A stretch of 64,000 nt of DNA. Source: Dirofilaria immitis (Eukaryota > Nematoda > Chromadorea > Rhabditida > Onchocercidae). Each line of letters opens with the position of its first letter. Position 1 is the first letter of the stretch. Below, piece by piece: positions 14,348 through 26,205 of the stretch. The translations under genes and the position numbers were made by a program. The stretch spans positions 192,001-256,000 of the forward strand of contig JAKNDB010000015.1 in the NCBI GenBank assembly GCA_024305405.1. The letters run 5' to 3'. The notes beneath the pieces are model-generated. The model made no database searches. It was not told the origin of the DNA and saw only the letters and a list, made by a program, of their open reading frames with translations.

Positions 14348-14945
14348 ATTTTATATTTTATTATTTAATTATTAAATTAAAATTCTTTTATTTTATATTT
14401 TATTATTTAATTATTAAATTAAAATTCTTTTATTTTATATTTTATTATTTAATTATTAAATTAAAATTCTTTTTATTTTATATTTTATTATTTAATTATT
14501 AAATTAAAATTCTTTTATTTTATATTTTATTATTTAATTATTAAATTAAAATTCTTTTATTTTATATTTTATTATTTAATTATTAAATTAAAATTCTTTT
14601 ATTTTATATTTTATTATTTAATTATTAAATTAAAATTCTTTATTTATATTTTATTATTTAATTATTAAATTAAAATTCTTTTATTTTATATTTTATTATT
14701 TAATTATTAAATTAAAATTCTTTTATTTTATATTTTATTATTTAATTATTAAATTAAAATTCTTTTTATTTTATATTTTATTATTTAATTATTAAATTAA
14801 AATTCTTTTTATTTTATATTTTATTATTTAATTATTAAATTAAAATTCTTTTATTTTATATTTTATTATTTAATTATTAAATTAAAATTCTTTTATTTTA
14901 TATTTTATTATTTAATTATTAAATTAAAATTCTTTTTATTTTATA
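14348..14945. repeat. 42-bp satellite array, about 14 copies
   Basis: Head-to-tail 42-bp units, beginning ATTTTATATTTTATTATTT and ending AAAATTCTTTT, are almost pure A+T. Copies are nearly identical apart from one- or two-base length changes in T runs, so the array is young or homogenised. Confidence 0.92.
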
Positions 14946-15070
14946 TATCCATTTTTCTTTGTTTACCTAAAACAAAGAAAAGCTAATTAAAATTTTATTT
15001 ATTTGTTTATATTTTTGATAGAAGATTGAAATAATATTAAAATAATAATTATCATTAAAGTTTAATACTT

Positions 15071-15102
15071 ATCATCATCATCATCATCATCATCTCGCTG
15101 TT

Positions 15103-15135
<33 letters not shown>

Positions 15136-15163
15136 ACTATTACTACTACTACTACTACTTCTA
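15071..15163. repeat. Triplet microsatellites (CAT, CAA, CTA)
   Basis: Adjacent runs of ATC, then CAA, then TAC triplets. No coding frame around them supports a real protein. Confidence 0.85.
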
Positions 15164-15344
15164 GAAGATCAAAGTTCTTTATTGCTTTTTCACTCAATAA
15201 CTATTATTTACATTTCTATTCTTTCCACTTTATCCGAAAACCTTCTTCACTATAAGATGTGATAAACAAGATGTTTTTCGAAGAGGTTGTTGTTTTATTT
15301 GGCTAAATCAATCGATTTAATGATTTATAGACTGCTTATTTAGC

Positions 15345-15482
15345 TAAATCAATCAATTTGATTAATTATATTGATTACCGATTATTTAATTAATTATATT
15401 GATCATCGATTATTTGATTAATTATATTGATTATCGATTATTTGATTAATTATGTTGATTATCGATTATTTGATTAATCAGT
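15345..15482. repeat. 28-bp tandem repeat, four to five copies
   Basis: Units of the form TGATTAATTATATTGATTAT plus CGATTATT repeat with a few substitutions. Confidence 0.8.
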
Positions 15483-15984
15483 GAAATTAATTAATTGTTT
15501 TGGATAATTTACGAAAAAAGGCGAAACGAAATTTTGATAAAATCAATTTTACAAATATATTCGCATTTGTTTATAACATATACTTCTGAAGGATTTTTGT
15601 TTATTTTAATTTAGAATAATAAAAATCATTTTATTTGTTTATATATTTTTATCATTTTGTTTAGTAAAATGACGAAGAAATATCATTGATATATTTTAAT
15701 CCATTTTACATAGAATTTAGGATTTAGCATGAGTGAATAGATGTAAATGTAAGATATTATTGAATTGATTGAAATATGATAATATAGATAAGCTGTAGTT
15801 ATCATCACAAAGTTTTGTTAGATACAATTTGTGATAGTGGAACTACGCCTAGTACGATTATAATAGGAAAATTTGTTGGATGTGATTATCATAGATATAC
15901 TTACCGGATACGGTTATCATAGAGAAACATTCTTAGCTTTAAAATAATTTTATGGAAAATTGTTGAAATAAAAGAGAAGCTTGC

Positions 15985-16590
15985 TGAATGTGATTAAGCA
16001 TAGATAAACTTACTGATAAATTCATACGATACTGTTAATCATAGATAAGCTTACCGAATGTGATTAAGCATAGATAAACATACCGATAAATTCATACGAT
16101 GCAGTTAATCATAGATAAGCTTACCGAATATGATTAAGCATAGATAAACATACCGATAAATTCATACGATGCAGTTAATCATAGATAAGCTTACCGAATA
16201 TGATTAAGCATAGATAAACATACCGATAAATTCATACGATGCAGTTAATCATAGATAAGCTTACCGAATATGATTAAGCATAGATAAACATACCGATAAA
16301 TTCATACGATGCGGTTAATCATAGATAAGCTTACCGAATGTGATTAAGCATAGATAAACTTACCGATAAATTCATACGATACTGTTAATCATAGATAAGC
16401 TTATCGAATGTGATTAAGCATAGATAAACTTATCAATAAATTCATACGATGCAGTTAATCATCGAGAAATTTACCAAATTCAGTTAATCATAGATAAGCT
16501 TACCGAATATGATTAAGCATAGATAAACTTATCGATAAATTCATACGATGCAGTTAATCATAGATAAGCTTATCGAATGCGATTATAATA
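15985..16590. repeat. 70-bp satellite array, about 8.5 copies, upstream of the acyltransferase
   Basis: Units contain TGATTAAGCATAGATAAAC, CCGATAAATTCATACGATG and TTAATCATAGATAAGCTTACC. The two halves resemble each other, so the 70-mer probably arose from a 35-mer dimer. TGATTAAGCA recurs at 16131 and 16201, which fixes the period. Some units show shortened or substituted halves near 16440-16490. Sequence is notably richer in G+C than its flanks. Confidence 0.92.
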
Positions 16591-16670
16591 AAACTTTTTA
16601 ATTATCGAATTCCAATTTATTTCGATATTTTCCATGAAATTATTTTAAAAAGTTTACATGAGATATAATC

Positions 16671-16683
16671 ATTAAAATTTCAG
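16671..16683 (+). promoter_or_regulatory. Probable trans-splice acceptor of the acyltransferase
   Basis: TTAAAATTTCAG is a strong nematode acceptor with no upstream exon that could feed it. It would leave a 54-base leader before the ATG at 16738. The spliced-leader role is inferred. Confidence 0.45.
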
Positions 16684-16737
16684 CATATATTACGAAAATT
16701 TTATTACAAAACAATTTGGTGAAAAAAAAAAAAAAAA

Positions 16738-19700
16738 ATGCTCATCTTATTTCTATCTGTCTATATTGGATGGTTATTAGGCTTAGTATTAACTACCGCA
16801 TTTCTAATAATTTGCGGTTACGGTTGGGGACCATTACCACATTTCTACATAAGACTGGTCAAATTTATGCAAAGTTTTTATCCGCATAATTATCCATCGA
16901 CGGAAACTTGGCCAGCAATTATCAAACGATGTCATGTATCATCACTTCGAAAACATCATAATGATTCGCTATCATCATTTTTATTCAGGTAATTGAAATG
17001 AAATATTAATTGAAGTATAAGTTCATTGCATCCCATAATTTCCTTCAATACTAGCAAAGTTAGAGAAAGAAAATTAAGAATTTAATTTTCCTAATTTTCT
17101 TTGGATAATTTTTTCTTAATTTTAATTTTAATCAATGTATATTCAATATAAATTATCATTTATTAATTTATGTAAAGATTCTTTGCTTATTCATCTCAAT
17201 TATTTTATATTATAGTGAAGTTCCAATGTTAAGTACATTTGATATTTGCTCAGATGCATTCAAAGCTGGTTTCGAAGCAATTATTCAGGTTGAATTATTT
17301 GCTTTTTTTTTGATAATTTTAAGATAACAAAAAAAATTATACGAAATACTTTTTTAATATTTTTCCATGAAGTTTTTTTATAATTTTTGCTATCTTATTA
17401 GTTAGATTTTTAGACTATCATTTTCTTTTTCACTGTATTTACAATATCATTTTCGCCGCATTTTCTTCTAATTTTTACAGTATTTCATCGTAATTTTTAT
17501 ATATTTTAGCAGTTTACAGTAATATTTTTTATATTAAATTTTTTTGGTAGTTCTTGCAGCATCATTTTTTTCGCATTATCATTTTTTCGTTAGATTTTTT
17601 CATAACTTTTATAGTAATTTTCTTTTTCGTAATTTTTACAGCACCACTCTTCACAATTCTAGGGTATCAGTTTTTACAGTATTATTTTTATAGCATCATT
17701 TTTTACTGGATTTTTTCGCAATTTCTACAGTATTATTTTTCACAATTTTACACTAATATTTTTATCACTTTTTACAGTATTATTCTTTTATAGCATCTTT
17801 TTTACGAAATAACTTATTCATTTGAATTTACGCATTTTACGCTAACACTGAACATGATTTATAAAAAAAAAGAAACAAAAAAATGAGGTCAGATTTTAAA
17901 ATATAATATTTAGAAATTAATATTAATAATTATTTTGAAAATAAATTCGAATTTTTTTCGATTTAAAAATTGCAAAATTGTTTAACAAATTTATTAAATA
18001 ATTTTGTACCAATTAAGGATGTTAGTAAGATTTACTGCATAATTTTAATATAATATAACAAAAATTTATTATTTAATCCAATCAATGTTTAATAATCGTT
18101 TAAGATAAGTTTTAAGTTTTTAATTATTGTATTTTTATTTTTCAAAGTGTTAAATTTTTATTATTTTAACCTATCATTTATTAATAGGATCAAATGAGCG
18201 TCGCATTCGAAGCAGCTCCATCATACTATAGTACATTGTTGGAACGTCCGGATCGATTACCATTTCCGAATACGCAACGTAACATTTCACGACAACATAT
18301 TTTTGGATATTTTATCGCATTATTATTTCGTTATGGTATTTTGCTACCTGTACGACTATGCTTAATACTTATTTCGTTTGTTTTCTCGACAAGTGCTATT
18401 GTTGCTGATCATTTCATAGAAATGACGGAGAAACAAAAATTACGTATTGGTATCACGTATTGTCGATTGTTTTGCGCCGGAATTGGCCTTGTAGCAAAAT
18501 ATCATAATCGACAATATCGGCCTAAACAACCAGGCATATATTAACTATGTTGTTTTTCTTTCATGTCGAATATTTTAAAATTGAATCATATTATTTAAGA
18601 TAAACTTCAAATTCAAAAATAAAATTATGCATATTATTGCTGGAACGAATAAAATTATATGATAACATATTTTTGCTTCATGTGATTTTGTAATATAATA
18701 TAATAACTATATATTTGCATCAAAAATAATTAATCGTAATATTTGATGTATTTTGATAGATAAACGTTCATTGATATTTAAACATCATAATTTTCTTATA
18801 TTTCTAATTTTTAGGTATTGCTGTGGCGAATCATTTGTCACCAAATGATGTACAAATAATTTATGCTGATATTGATCCAAATAATGGTTATGGCTTTACG
18901 GTAACCGGTCAACGTCATGGTGGCTTTATTTGGTTTGTTGAAAGTATTGCCGATAAATTTGTTCCAACATTATGGCTTGAACGACGTAGTACCATAGATC
19001 GTAAACGTTTTATGGATGAAGTACTTCAAGAAGCAAAGGTTTGAAGTTGAAAAATTATTCCTTCGATATTTTTTTCTTTTCTCAGTTCACTTTATCCAAC
19101 TTTGAACTAATGTTTTAAGTATTAATTCAAAAATTCTACGCTAGAAGATTTCAAATATTATTTTATAATTAATTAATTAATTTACTTACATTTTTAGTTT
19201 AATGGTCCAGTGTTATTATTTCCTGAAGGTTACTGCACAAATAACACACGCATTCTACAATTTCGAAGAGCTGTTTTCGAAGATAGTATTATTATTTATC
19301 CTATAGCAATAAGGTAATAATATCAAAATGATTTTATGCATTTTTTTTTTAAATGTATGAAGAAAAGAGAAGAAAAAAAAGTGAATTATTTCAAATTTAT
19401 TTAGTAAATTATTGATAGATGATAAATTAAAACAAACATTTTTCTTTTTTTTCAGGCAGAATGCACGTTTTGGTGATTCATTTTGGTCGGAAAAAACATT
19501 TTGGCAATATTTACTACGTATACTTACATCATGGGCAATAGTTTACGATGTCACTTATTTGAAGCCATATCAAAAACAATCCAATGAAAGTAATCAAGAT
19601 TTTGCGCAACGAGTCCAGAATGCTATAGCTGAAACGTAAATGGATTATTTAATAATTATACAAATGAACTTAAATAGATATTAAAATGAAAAACAAAAAT

Positions 19701-20239
19701 TAAGAAAAAATATTTGAAAAAAATTGAATTTTGTTTTGTAATATTTTCTACCATTTTCCCCTGTTCTCCCTGAAACTCGTACATTTAGTACCGAAGCAAG
19801 AATAACAAACAATTGAATTCTCGAAAGCCTTAAGCAGATCATGGTTTTTTCAATTATCGACAATTTAGCCAGTGGGTAAAATGATCCAGAACAAGAACAG
19901 CAAATCCCTCCTAATTGCTCGTCACATCAGTGCGGAAAAATGGTTGCATTAGTAAGCTGAAACTCTTGATGATCGGTGCCTAATTATATCATTATTAATG
20001 GTGATCTCATATAATATTTTCAGTGTAAACATCGAAAGTATTGCATTAGATGGTCGCTTATGGTACATGAAAGTGAGCAGCAACGAATGAAATCGCTGCA
20101 GATGGAAAATATAGCAAAACTTCTCAGAGATTTGATTACTGAACGTAGAAGCCGTGAGAAGTCAGATGCGATGAAATCGTCAAAATCACTGAATGGTATC
20201 AAATCACCAGTGTTATCAACTATAGTGGAGTTTCATTGA
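16738..20239 (+). CDS. Glycerol-3-phosphate acyltransferase, GPAT3/4 (LPLAT) family
   Basis: Seven exons: 16738-16988, 17216-17288, 18188-18533, 18815-19038, 19198-19313, 19456-19635, 20024-20239; about 468 aa, against roughly 434-456 in human GPAT3/4. Family acyltransferases move an acyl-CoA chain onto glycerol-3-phosphate at the ER, the first step of glycerolipid synthesis. Seen here: a hydrophobic N-terminal helix, two membrane segments in exon 3, motif I as VANHLSPND (NHx4D), a WLERRS block, the acceptor motif LFPEGYCTNN, and the family stretches YPIAIR, ARFGDSFW and TSWAIVYDV. Intron 3 uses a GC donor (CCAG|GCATAT). Exon 7 starts in phase but stops at 20088-20090 unless one A is added to the AAA at 20070-20072; the other frame then runs to 20239. 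Nearest worm relatives should be acl-4/acl-5, from memory. Confidence 0.88.
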
Positions 20240-21102
20240 CAAGAAAATAAGAAAATTTCTTTGACAGAGCAACAAAATAAAACAATTAATGCATTAGTGC
20301 ATAAATGTCATGCAAAAAAATTAATGAATAAATAAAATTTCTATACATATATATATGTATATATTCTCATAAACAACGCTGGGAAATTTTATCAACCAAA
20401 AAACAACAACATGAAAATGAAAATTCTCATCCTACATTCAAGTTCTCGCTCAAATAAATGGAATAAAACAGCAAAACTTATTCTTCTAAAAAAAAAAAAA
20501 ATGATATGGAATGCAGGTAGCGAATCGCTCAATTAAGTAATTAATGTGATTTGTGGTTTGTTTGATTTTGAAATACCAAAACAAAATCCAGAAGAATGGG
20601 AAGGAGGAAAAGCTGGAAAAAATCCAGAAGAATCGAAAACAAAACTGATATTTTAAATAACATTGCAACAACACAGAGAGCCCAGAAACCACTTTAAATC
20701 AATTTCGATTATTTCAACGGAAATCAAACTTAGGGAATGGCATTATAACGACAGGTGATTCATATTCAGATCACATATAATAATCGCGAAATAAAAGAGT
20801 TGACAATAAAAAATAACTATCCGATTCCAAATCCAAAACGATAGACTAAACCGGTTTAAAAAAACGATAAAATCAAATGTCTCAAATGATCTTACAAAAG
20901 ATTAACTATTACTATTCTCAGTTCAATTCTTATAAAAATACTTCACCTGGAATTCCTGCAAAAGTGATAGGCTGCTTTATCTTGATGTCTACTCTTTGTC
21001 ATAAAATGACAAGAATTAAGTTCGGTCTAATACCTCGACGATCTGCTCATTAAAGAAATACGGATAAAATTCAAAAATTCATAGTAAAATGTGAATAAAT
21101 AA
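20240..21102. other. Convergent 3' flanks of the acyltransferase and CDC7 genes
   Basis: No coding exon recognised. AATAAATAAAATTT near 20327-20340 is the likely polyadenylation signal for the + strand gene. Small minus-strand open frames here look random. Confidence 0.5.
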
Positions 21103-24100
21103 TTAAGAGAATGATGCCGAAAGCATTTCAGCAGTATATCTCATATCTGGATCAACCATAAGACACCTTTTCAATATTTCAAATGCTTGGCGTTCATCTG
21201 AAATTCGTTTAGAAAAAAATAAAAATTAAGCATCATAAAAAGATCCTCGATTTAATGATCCAACGACCAAGAATAATAGATTTGTACAATATTGCTTTGC
21301 TATGGAGAAATTTAATAAATTATAAATTAGAATCAAATAAATACTTTGCCGCATTGATTTTGAAATGTTACGACCGAAACCCACTGTAAATCTAAAAGTG
21401 TTATGATTCAAAATGGAAATTACCTGGAGCAAGTTGTCTCAACGAATATTCTTCGGACACGCGACACATGCATTTCGCACCATAATTGCCGAAAAAGAGG
21501 TTTCTACAGGTATCACAGTATTTACCTTGCTGCGGTATTTCATCTAAAAATATGAGACATGAATTTCCAAAGGAAATATGCAAACTGGTATCGTTCCCAC
21601 GTTTTCTTATATTCATGTTTAATTATCTGTCTTTGATCTGTCGGTTATAATTTGAAGAATGAGAAGATTTTGAACATATGACAATTGTAAATATGGGGCA
21701 TTACTGCTAACTCAATAAAAAAATATCTAATATATTTTTAGATAATGCAAAATTATCATAAAATATGAACCATTCCGTATGGCATCCACAAATTTGACCA
21801 TATCGAGACCAGGAAAATCCCAGCTTGCTAACAAGACTGAATTGTTTTTACGCGCAAGTCGTTCGATTGGCTCCGAACCAAAAATAATGGCCATTTGACC
21901 GATTGCTTCATAGTCATCATTTGGTCGCATCACTGGGTGTTTACGACAAAGCAAGGATAAGAATGTAATACCAGCCGACCAGATATCGACTAAAGAAGTT
22001 TGCTGCCGATACTTAAGTAGTACTTCCGGAGCTCGAAAACCCGGTGTCCCTGCCTGAAAGTATTTTCTCCTATCTGATGGCATCATATGAGTAAAAATAA
22101 ATTAAAAATCATTAAACGAAAGCATTCAAATGTCGTTATGCAATTACGATATATTTATTTTATGCTTTTAATTAACTCGTACTCACAACTTTGTCTCGGG
22201 AACAGTAAAAACACTAACTTTGTTGACATGAAGTCGAGGCCGCTTGGTACATATGTCACATACACGTGGCATACCGTAACAATCACATCCCTTTCGTTTA
22301 ATCCTCTTTTTGTTTCACTTTTCTCGCAAATCTTGCGATTTTGATCTGACACTCCAAGGCTTTTCAAAGCATCTCGTTCCCTATCTAAAAAATTAGTAAA
22401 AATCATGATTACAAAGAGTCATATTCCGTTATTTATTACAATGCATACCAATACAATGATGTTATCTGATCTTTCGGATCAGATTTACAACATTTATCGA
22501 ACTGTTAAATTAAATTCCCCAACTTTGTTAATGATAACAGTGAAGTTAAAATTTTCAGGAATAAAAACAATTATGAAGATCAAATCAAATTTTTATACTT
22601 ACGCCATGATGACTTCTCATGAGCTTCAATGATGATGGCATATCCGATATTTCTTCACAGAGGCCAAAATCAATTAAACAGTATCTTAAAATTGTAGTTG
22701 AATAAAACAGGTTTAAATCATTTAAATTTCCAATGCATTTTTAAAATATAAAACTTACTTATGCTTCGGTCGATTATAAAGGAAATTAGACGGCTTAACA
22801 TCTCGATGGATGATACCTTTTCCATGCAGATACCTCAGTGCATCTAACAAATTCTTCATATAATCCAGAATTTCTGGTACTGTAACAGAAGCTATGATTT
22901 CCTATAAAAAAGAAAACGATTATAATCTAAGTAAAGAGAAAATAAATTCACGATTTGAGAGCTGAGAATAGTTATGTACATTCTTATTAATTATGGATCA
23001 TACATATACACACTTACACGTTCACACACTCACGCACACAACCCACACACATACACACACAAAAAAATATTATAGCATCGTTACTTTTACGGATGAAAGA
23101 AACATAATAACAACGATTAAAAGTAATGTACATAACTATCATTCTCAATTTTTTTTCGCATGCGTTTAATAATCCTTATTTGAAACACATATTATTTTGA
23201 ATTAACAATTTTACATTTCAGCTGTAATATTAACTCTTTCTCAGCATAATATTAGCTGTTGATACCTTAGTAGGAGTATGCTCGAAATAATCCATAACAA
23301 TGAAAACTCGATCACGTTCTCGATGAGCTGCATGAATCTTCATAATATTATGAACACCACCAAAACGTTGCAAAATACGTAACTCCATAGCAATGAATTT
23401 TGGTAAATTGTTCCTTGCTAATTCTTTCATCGCATACGATGTACCAGGCTCACGACGACATTTTATCTGATAAACATTACCAAATGTACCTCAAAAGAAT
23501 AAAAATGGTAATAATTCTTAAGTATATAGAATATATATTTAAAATTTGCTTTATCCATAACTATGTAACATAAATGTCATGGATAAAAAGAAAATTTATG
23601 AATTTTTCATCTAACAATAATTCAATTATTTTACCTTCTCCTATTATTCAATTTAGAATTATGTTAACATGGATAAATATATTTTGTGTGAAATTTCATC
23701 GACTGTGAATTAAAGATTCAACTGAGTCAATAATGCGTTTTCAAATCTTCTCTCATTATATTTATATGATTCATTATATAACGAAGTAAATATAATCGAA
23801 AGAAAAAGAGATAAAATACTTTGTTTATAAATATAAGGAGAAACAAATGGATAAATGAAAGGCTCGGGATAGTTTATAATTCTTTGATTTATACATTTTT
23901 AATTAAGCAATGATTTAAATTACAGATTCATTCAATCTAATGTATTTAGCAATATTTAAATGACAATTCGTTAGTTTTTAGAGTCAAATAAATAGAATTC
24001 ATGCATACCTGAACCAAGCACTCTACCAACGATAAAATTATCTCGAACCCAACTACTACTTGTTGGCCGATCAGGTGCGATGTGCCGTTTTCCAGCATTT

Positions 24101-24111
24101 GGTGCCGGCAT
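21103..24111 (-). CDS. cdc-7: CDC7-type (Dbf4-dependent) serine/threonine kinase
   Basis: Eight exons in transcript order: 24009-24111, 23266-23489, 22759-22901, 22603-22684, 22187-22384, 21771-22069, 21424-21543, 21103-21197; about 420 aa. CDC7 with Dbf4 phosphorylates MCM helicase subunits to fire replication origins in the nucleus. Visible kinase features: glycine loop GRVLGSGTFGNV, lysine in YAMKEL, catalytic [12 protein letters not shown] in CLIDFGL, and the CDC7-like block [15 protein letters not shown] followed by [13 protein letters not shown]. An insert before the APE motif carries a cysteine group ([13 protein letters not shown]) and another lies at YCDTC...CMC. Exon 5 needs one more G in the run at 22289-22291 to join its two open halves. 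Exons 4 and 5 fit in phase only if exon 4 uses a donor 4 bases downstream (GTATAA) or another base is missing. Shorter than human CDC7 (574 aa). Confidence 0.9.
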
Positions 24112-24506
24112 GGTTGCGAATTGATATCCGCAATTTTACACCTTAAATATATCATTACCTATTATGTATATTCATTAAGCTTAATTATATAAAGCTGAAA
24201 TTCACAAACACTCCATTGCTAAAATTAGCTACACCAAAACAACCATCCAAGAAATCGAAACACAGAACTAGATAATTCAAAAATTGGACATTTCAATTTT
24301 CACATAGATTTGCCTGGTTTGCATCTGGATTCATTCATATATTTAACGAACCATCAATGGTGCGTTATATTTCGTCCTACTCTTCCCAAATTGCTGGATG
24401 ATTTCCAGGCAACGCTTGATAAAGCTGTGGGTAGCGTGTAATGAACGTTTATGCTGTGTTACTGGGATTGTAATGGAAATTTCTAGTTGAATAAGATTTA
24501 GCATTA
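24112..24506. promoter_or_regulatory. Shared divergent promoter of cdc-7 and rpl-28
   Basis: Only 395 bases separate the two start codons, so both 5' leaders and promoters must lie here. GATTTAG at 24495-24501, five bases before the L28 ATG, is a likely trans-splice acceptor for rpl-28. No TATA box is clear. Confidence 0.55.
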
Positions 24507-26040
24507 ATGGCATCAGCAGATATTCAATGGCAAATTATTCGGAAGACATCTTCGTTTCTACGTCGACAACGTGGCATCCCGAAACACTTTAGTAGAGAGC
24601 CTTTCAATTTAAATGGTGTCAACAGTATTCGTTTCAATGGATTAGTTCATCGGAAGGGTTTGGACGTTCAGGCAACACCTGATGGTAAAGGTATTGTAGT
24701 GGCATTGAAGAAGCGTAGTAAGTTCTTTCATTCTAATTCTTACTTTTAAAAAATCTTTTTCTCCCTAAAAGTACATACATACGGAACATGGAGAAAGTTT
24801 TTCTTGTCCTAAAGTTTTAACAATAAGTTTATGCGGGTTCTAGTGGTGGCATTTTATTCAAAATGATAAATAGTACATTACTTATGGAATAAATGAAACT
24901 TCTAGCAAAAGTATCTTTGCATATTAAATTTTCGTGGGAGACTACGATATCACTGAATTTTTGATGATATGATGTCTGGCTGAGAACGAAGAGAAAATTG
25001 CTATTCTGGATCATAAGATTTCCTCAACCTATTTTTCAAAAAGTATAGAAAAACGAATAATGAAAAAATGAGAATGGAAGATCAAATATATAGTTTTAAA
25101 TTGTTTTTCATTATTTTTGTCTTTCCAAAAAAATAAAAATAAAAAATAAAAATAGAGAATAATGTTATTTACCTATTCAGCGTATGTAAAATTTGCCTGG
25201 TCCTTTGCAATCTTCCATTTTGTTATCATCCAGATTTATAATGTAATGGTCTGTAACTGGGAAACTATATTTTTTCGTATCAGGTCTGTATGGAATGCTG
25301 ATAATATGCTATGAAAAATTTAACGAAATAGTTAAAATTTTGTTAGATGAAGTGATAGCACATCGATTCGGAAAGCTTTTCGGTGTGCAATATATAGATT
25401 GTCTCTAAATGCGACACTGGTTTTTTCTGACATATCTAACTTAAGATTTCAAGCAGTCTTACACTGGTTCTTAAATTTTTCTTCGCAATTTAGAAATAAA
25501 TTTTTCAGGTAAGACTCACTATCCTGCGAAATCAACTGTATCGATTACGCTGAAGAAACATAGTCGTAAATCATTGAAGAGTGTGAAAAATATTGCTCGT
25601 AATTACCGGAATGTTCATAAAAGGCATGCTTTTGCACTCGTATTTTCTTTTGCTTTTTCAAAAATAGAATTGCTGTTAGTGAAGATTACCGTAAAGAATA
25701 AGTGCTTGATATAAATTGTATACTTTAAAAATATTAATCCACATTTTATTCTACTGTGGTTTACATCACATAGGTATAGCTTCATAAAGTAGTTTTAGCT
25801 CTAAAATAATATAAGGTACTATTGAGTACTTTATTTAACTGATTTCAACTGAATTCACTGCAACGGTTGAGCAGACGAATAAAATGAAACTTGTATTCAT
25901 AATTATATTCTGTTTATTTTTGCTTTATGATTATTTATTTTTATTTTCAGTTAGCTCAGAAACGTGCTTCACAATTACTTCGTTCACTGAAACCAGTAGC
26001 ATCACGTCGTGGGCGCCATGTGCGCAAAGCAGAAGTTTGA
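24507..26040 (+). CDS. rpl-28: 60S ribosomal protein L28 (eL28)
   Basis: Three exons (24507-24717, 25509-25612, 25951-26040) give about 134 aa, close to the 137 aa human protein. eL28 is a structural component of the cytosolic 60S subunit. Exon 1 carries the family start (SADIQWQIIRKTSSFL) and the block LNGVNSIRFNGLVHRKGLDV with ATPDGKG; exon 2 gives STVSITLKKHSRKSLKSVK and ARNYR; exon 3 gives QKRASQLLRSLKPV with a basic tail. The exon 2-3 join appears about five residues short compared with relatives (the stretch after NYR), so the donor at 25613 could be wrong, but phases agree. The ATG is five bases after an acceptor-like GATTTAG, as expected for a trans-spliced ribosomal gene. Confidence 0.9.
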
Positions 26041-26205
26041 TTAAATATGATATGCTTATTTTGTTATCATTGTTTGATTAATTTGAATTCATAAATGATT
26101 TCTAAACTTCAGTGAAATCCATAGCAGTTACATCGCAAGATGATTAAGGATCTCAATGGAGTAATTATTCTTTAAACTGCTTGTTGTGCATTCATAAATC
26201 CGACA

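Noticed and set aside
15985..16590. CRISPR-like repeat array
   Set aside because: Units are head-to-tail with no unique spacers, and the setting is a spliced eukaryotic genome.
20020..20202. Minus-strand 60-codon frame over the last GPAT exon
   Set aside because: The plus strand continues the acyltransferase in splice phase; the reverse frame is a mirror with no support.
22087..22344. Plus-strand open frames opposite CDC7
   Set aside because: They are shadows of the minus-strand kinase exons, which carry clear kinase motifs.
24718..25508. snoRNA in the first intron of rpl-28
   Set aside because: TGATGAT-like and CTGA-like boxes occur near 24960-24985 but spacing and terminal stem do not fit a C/D snoRNA.
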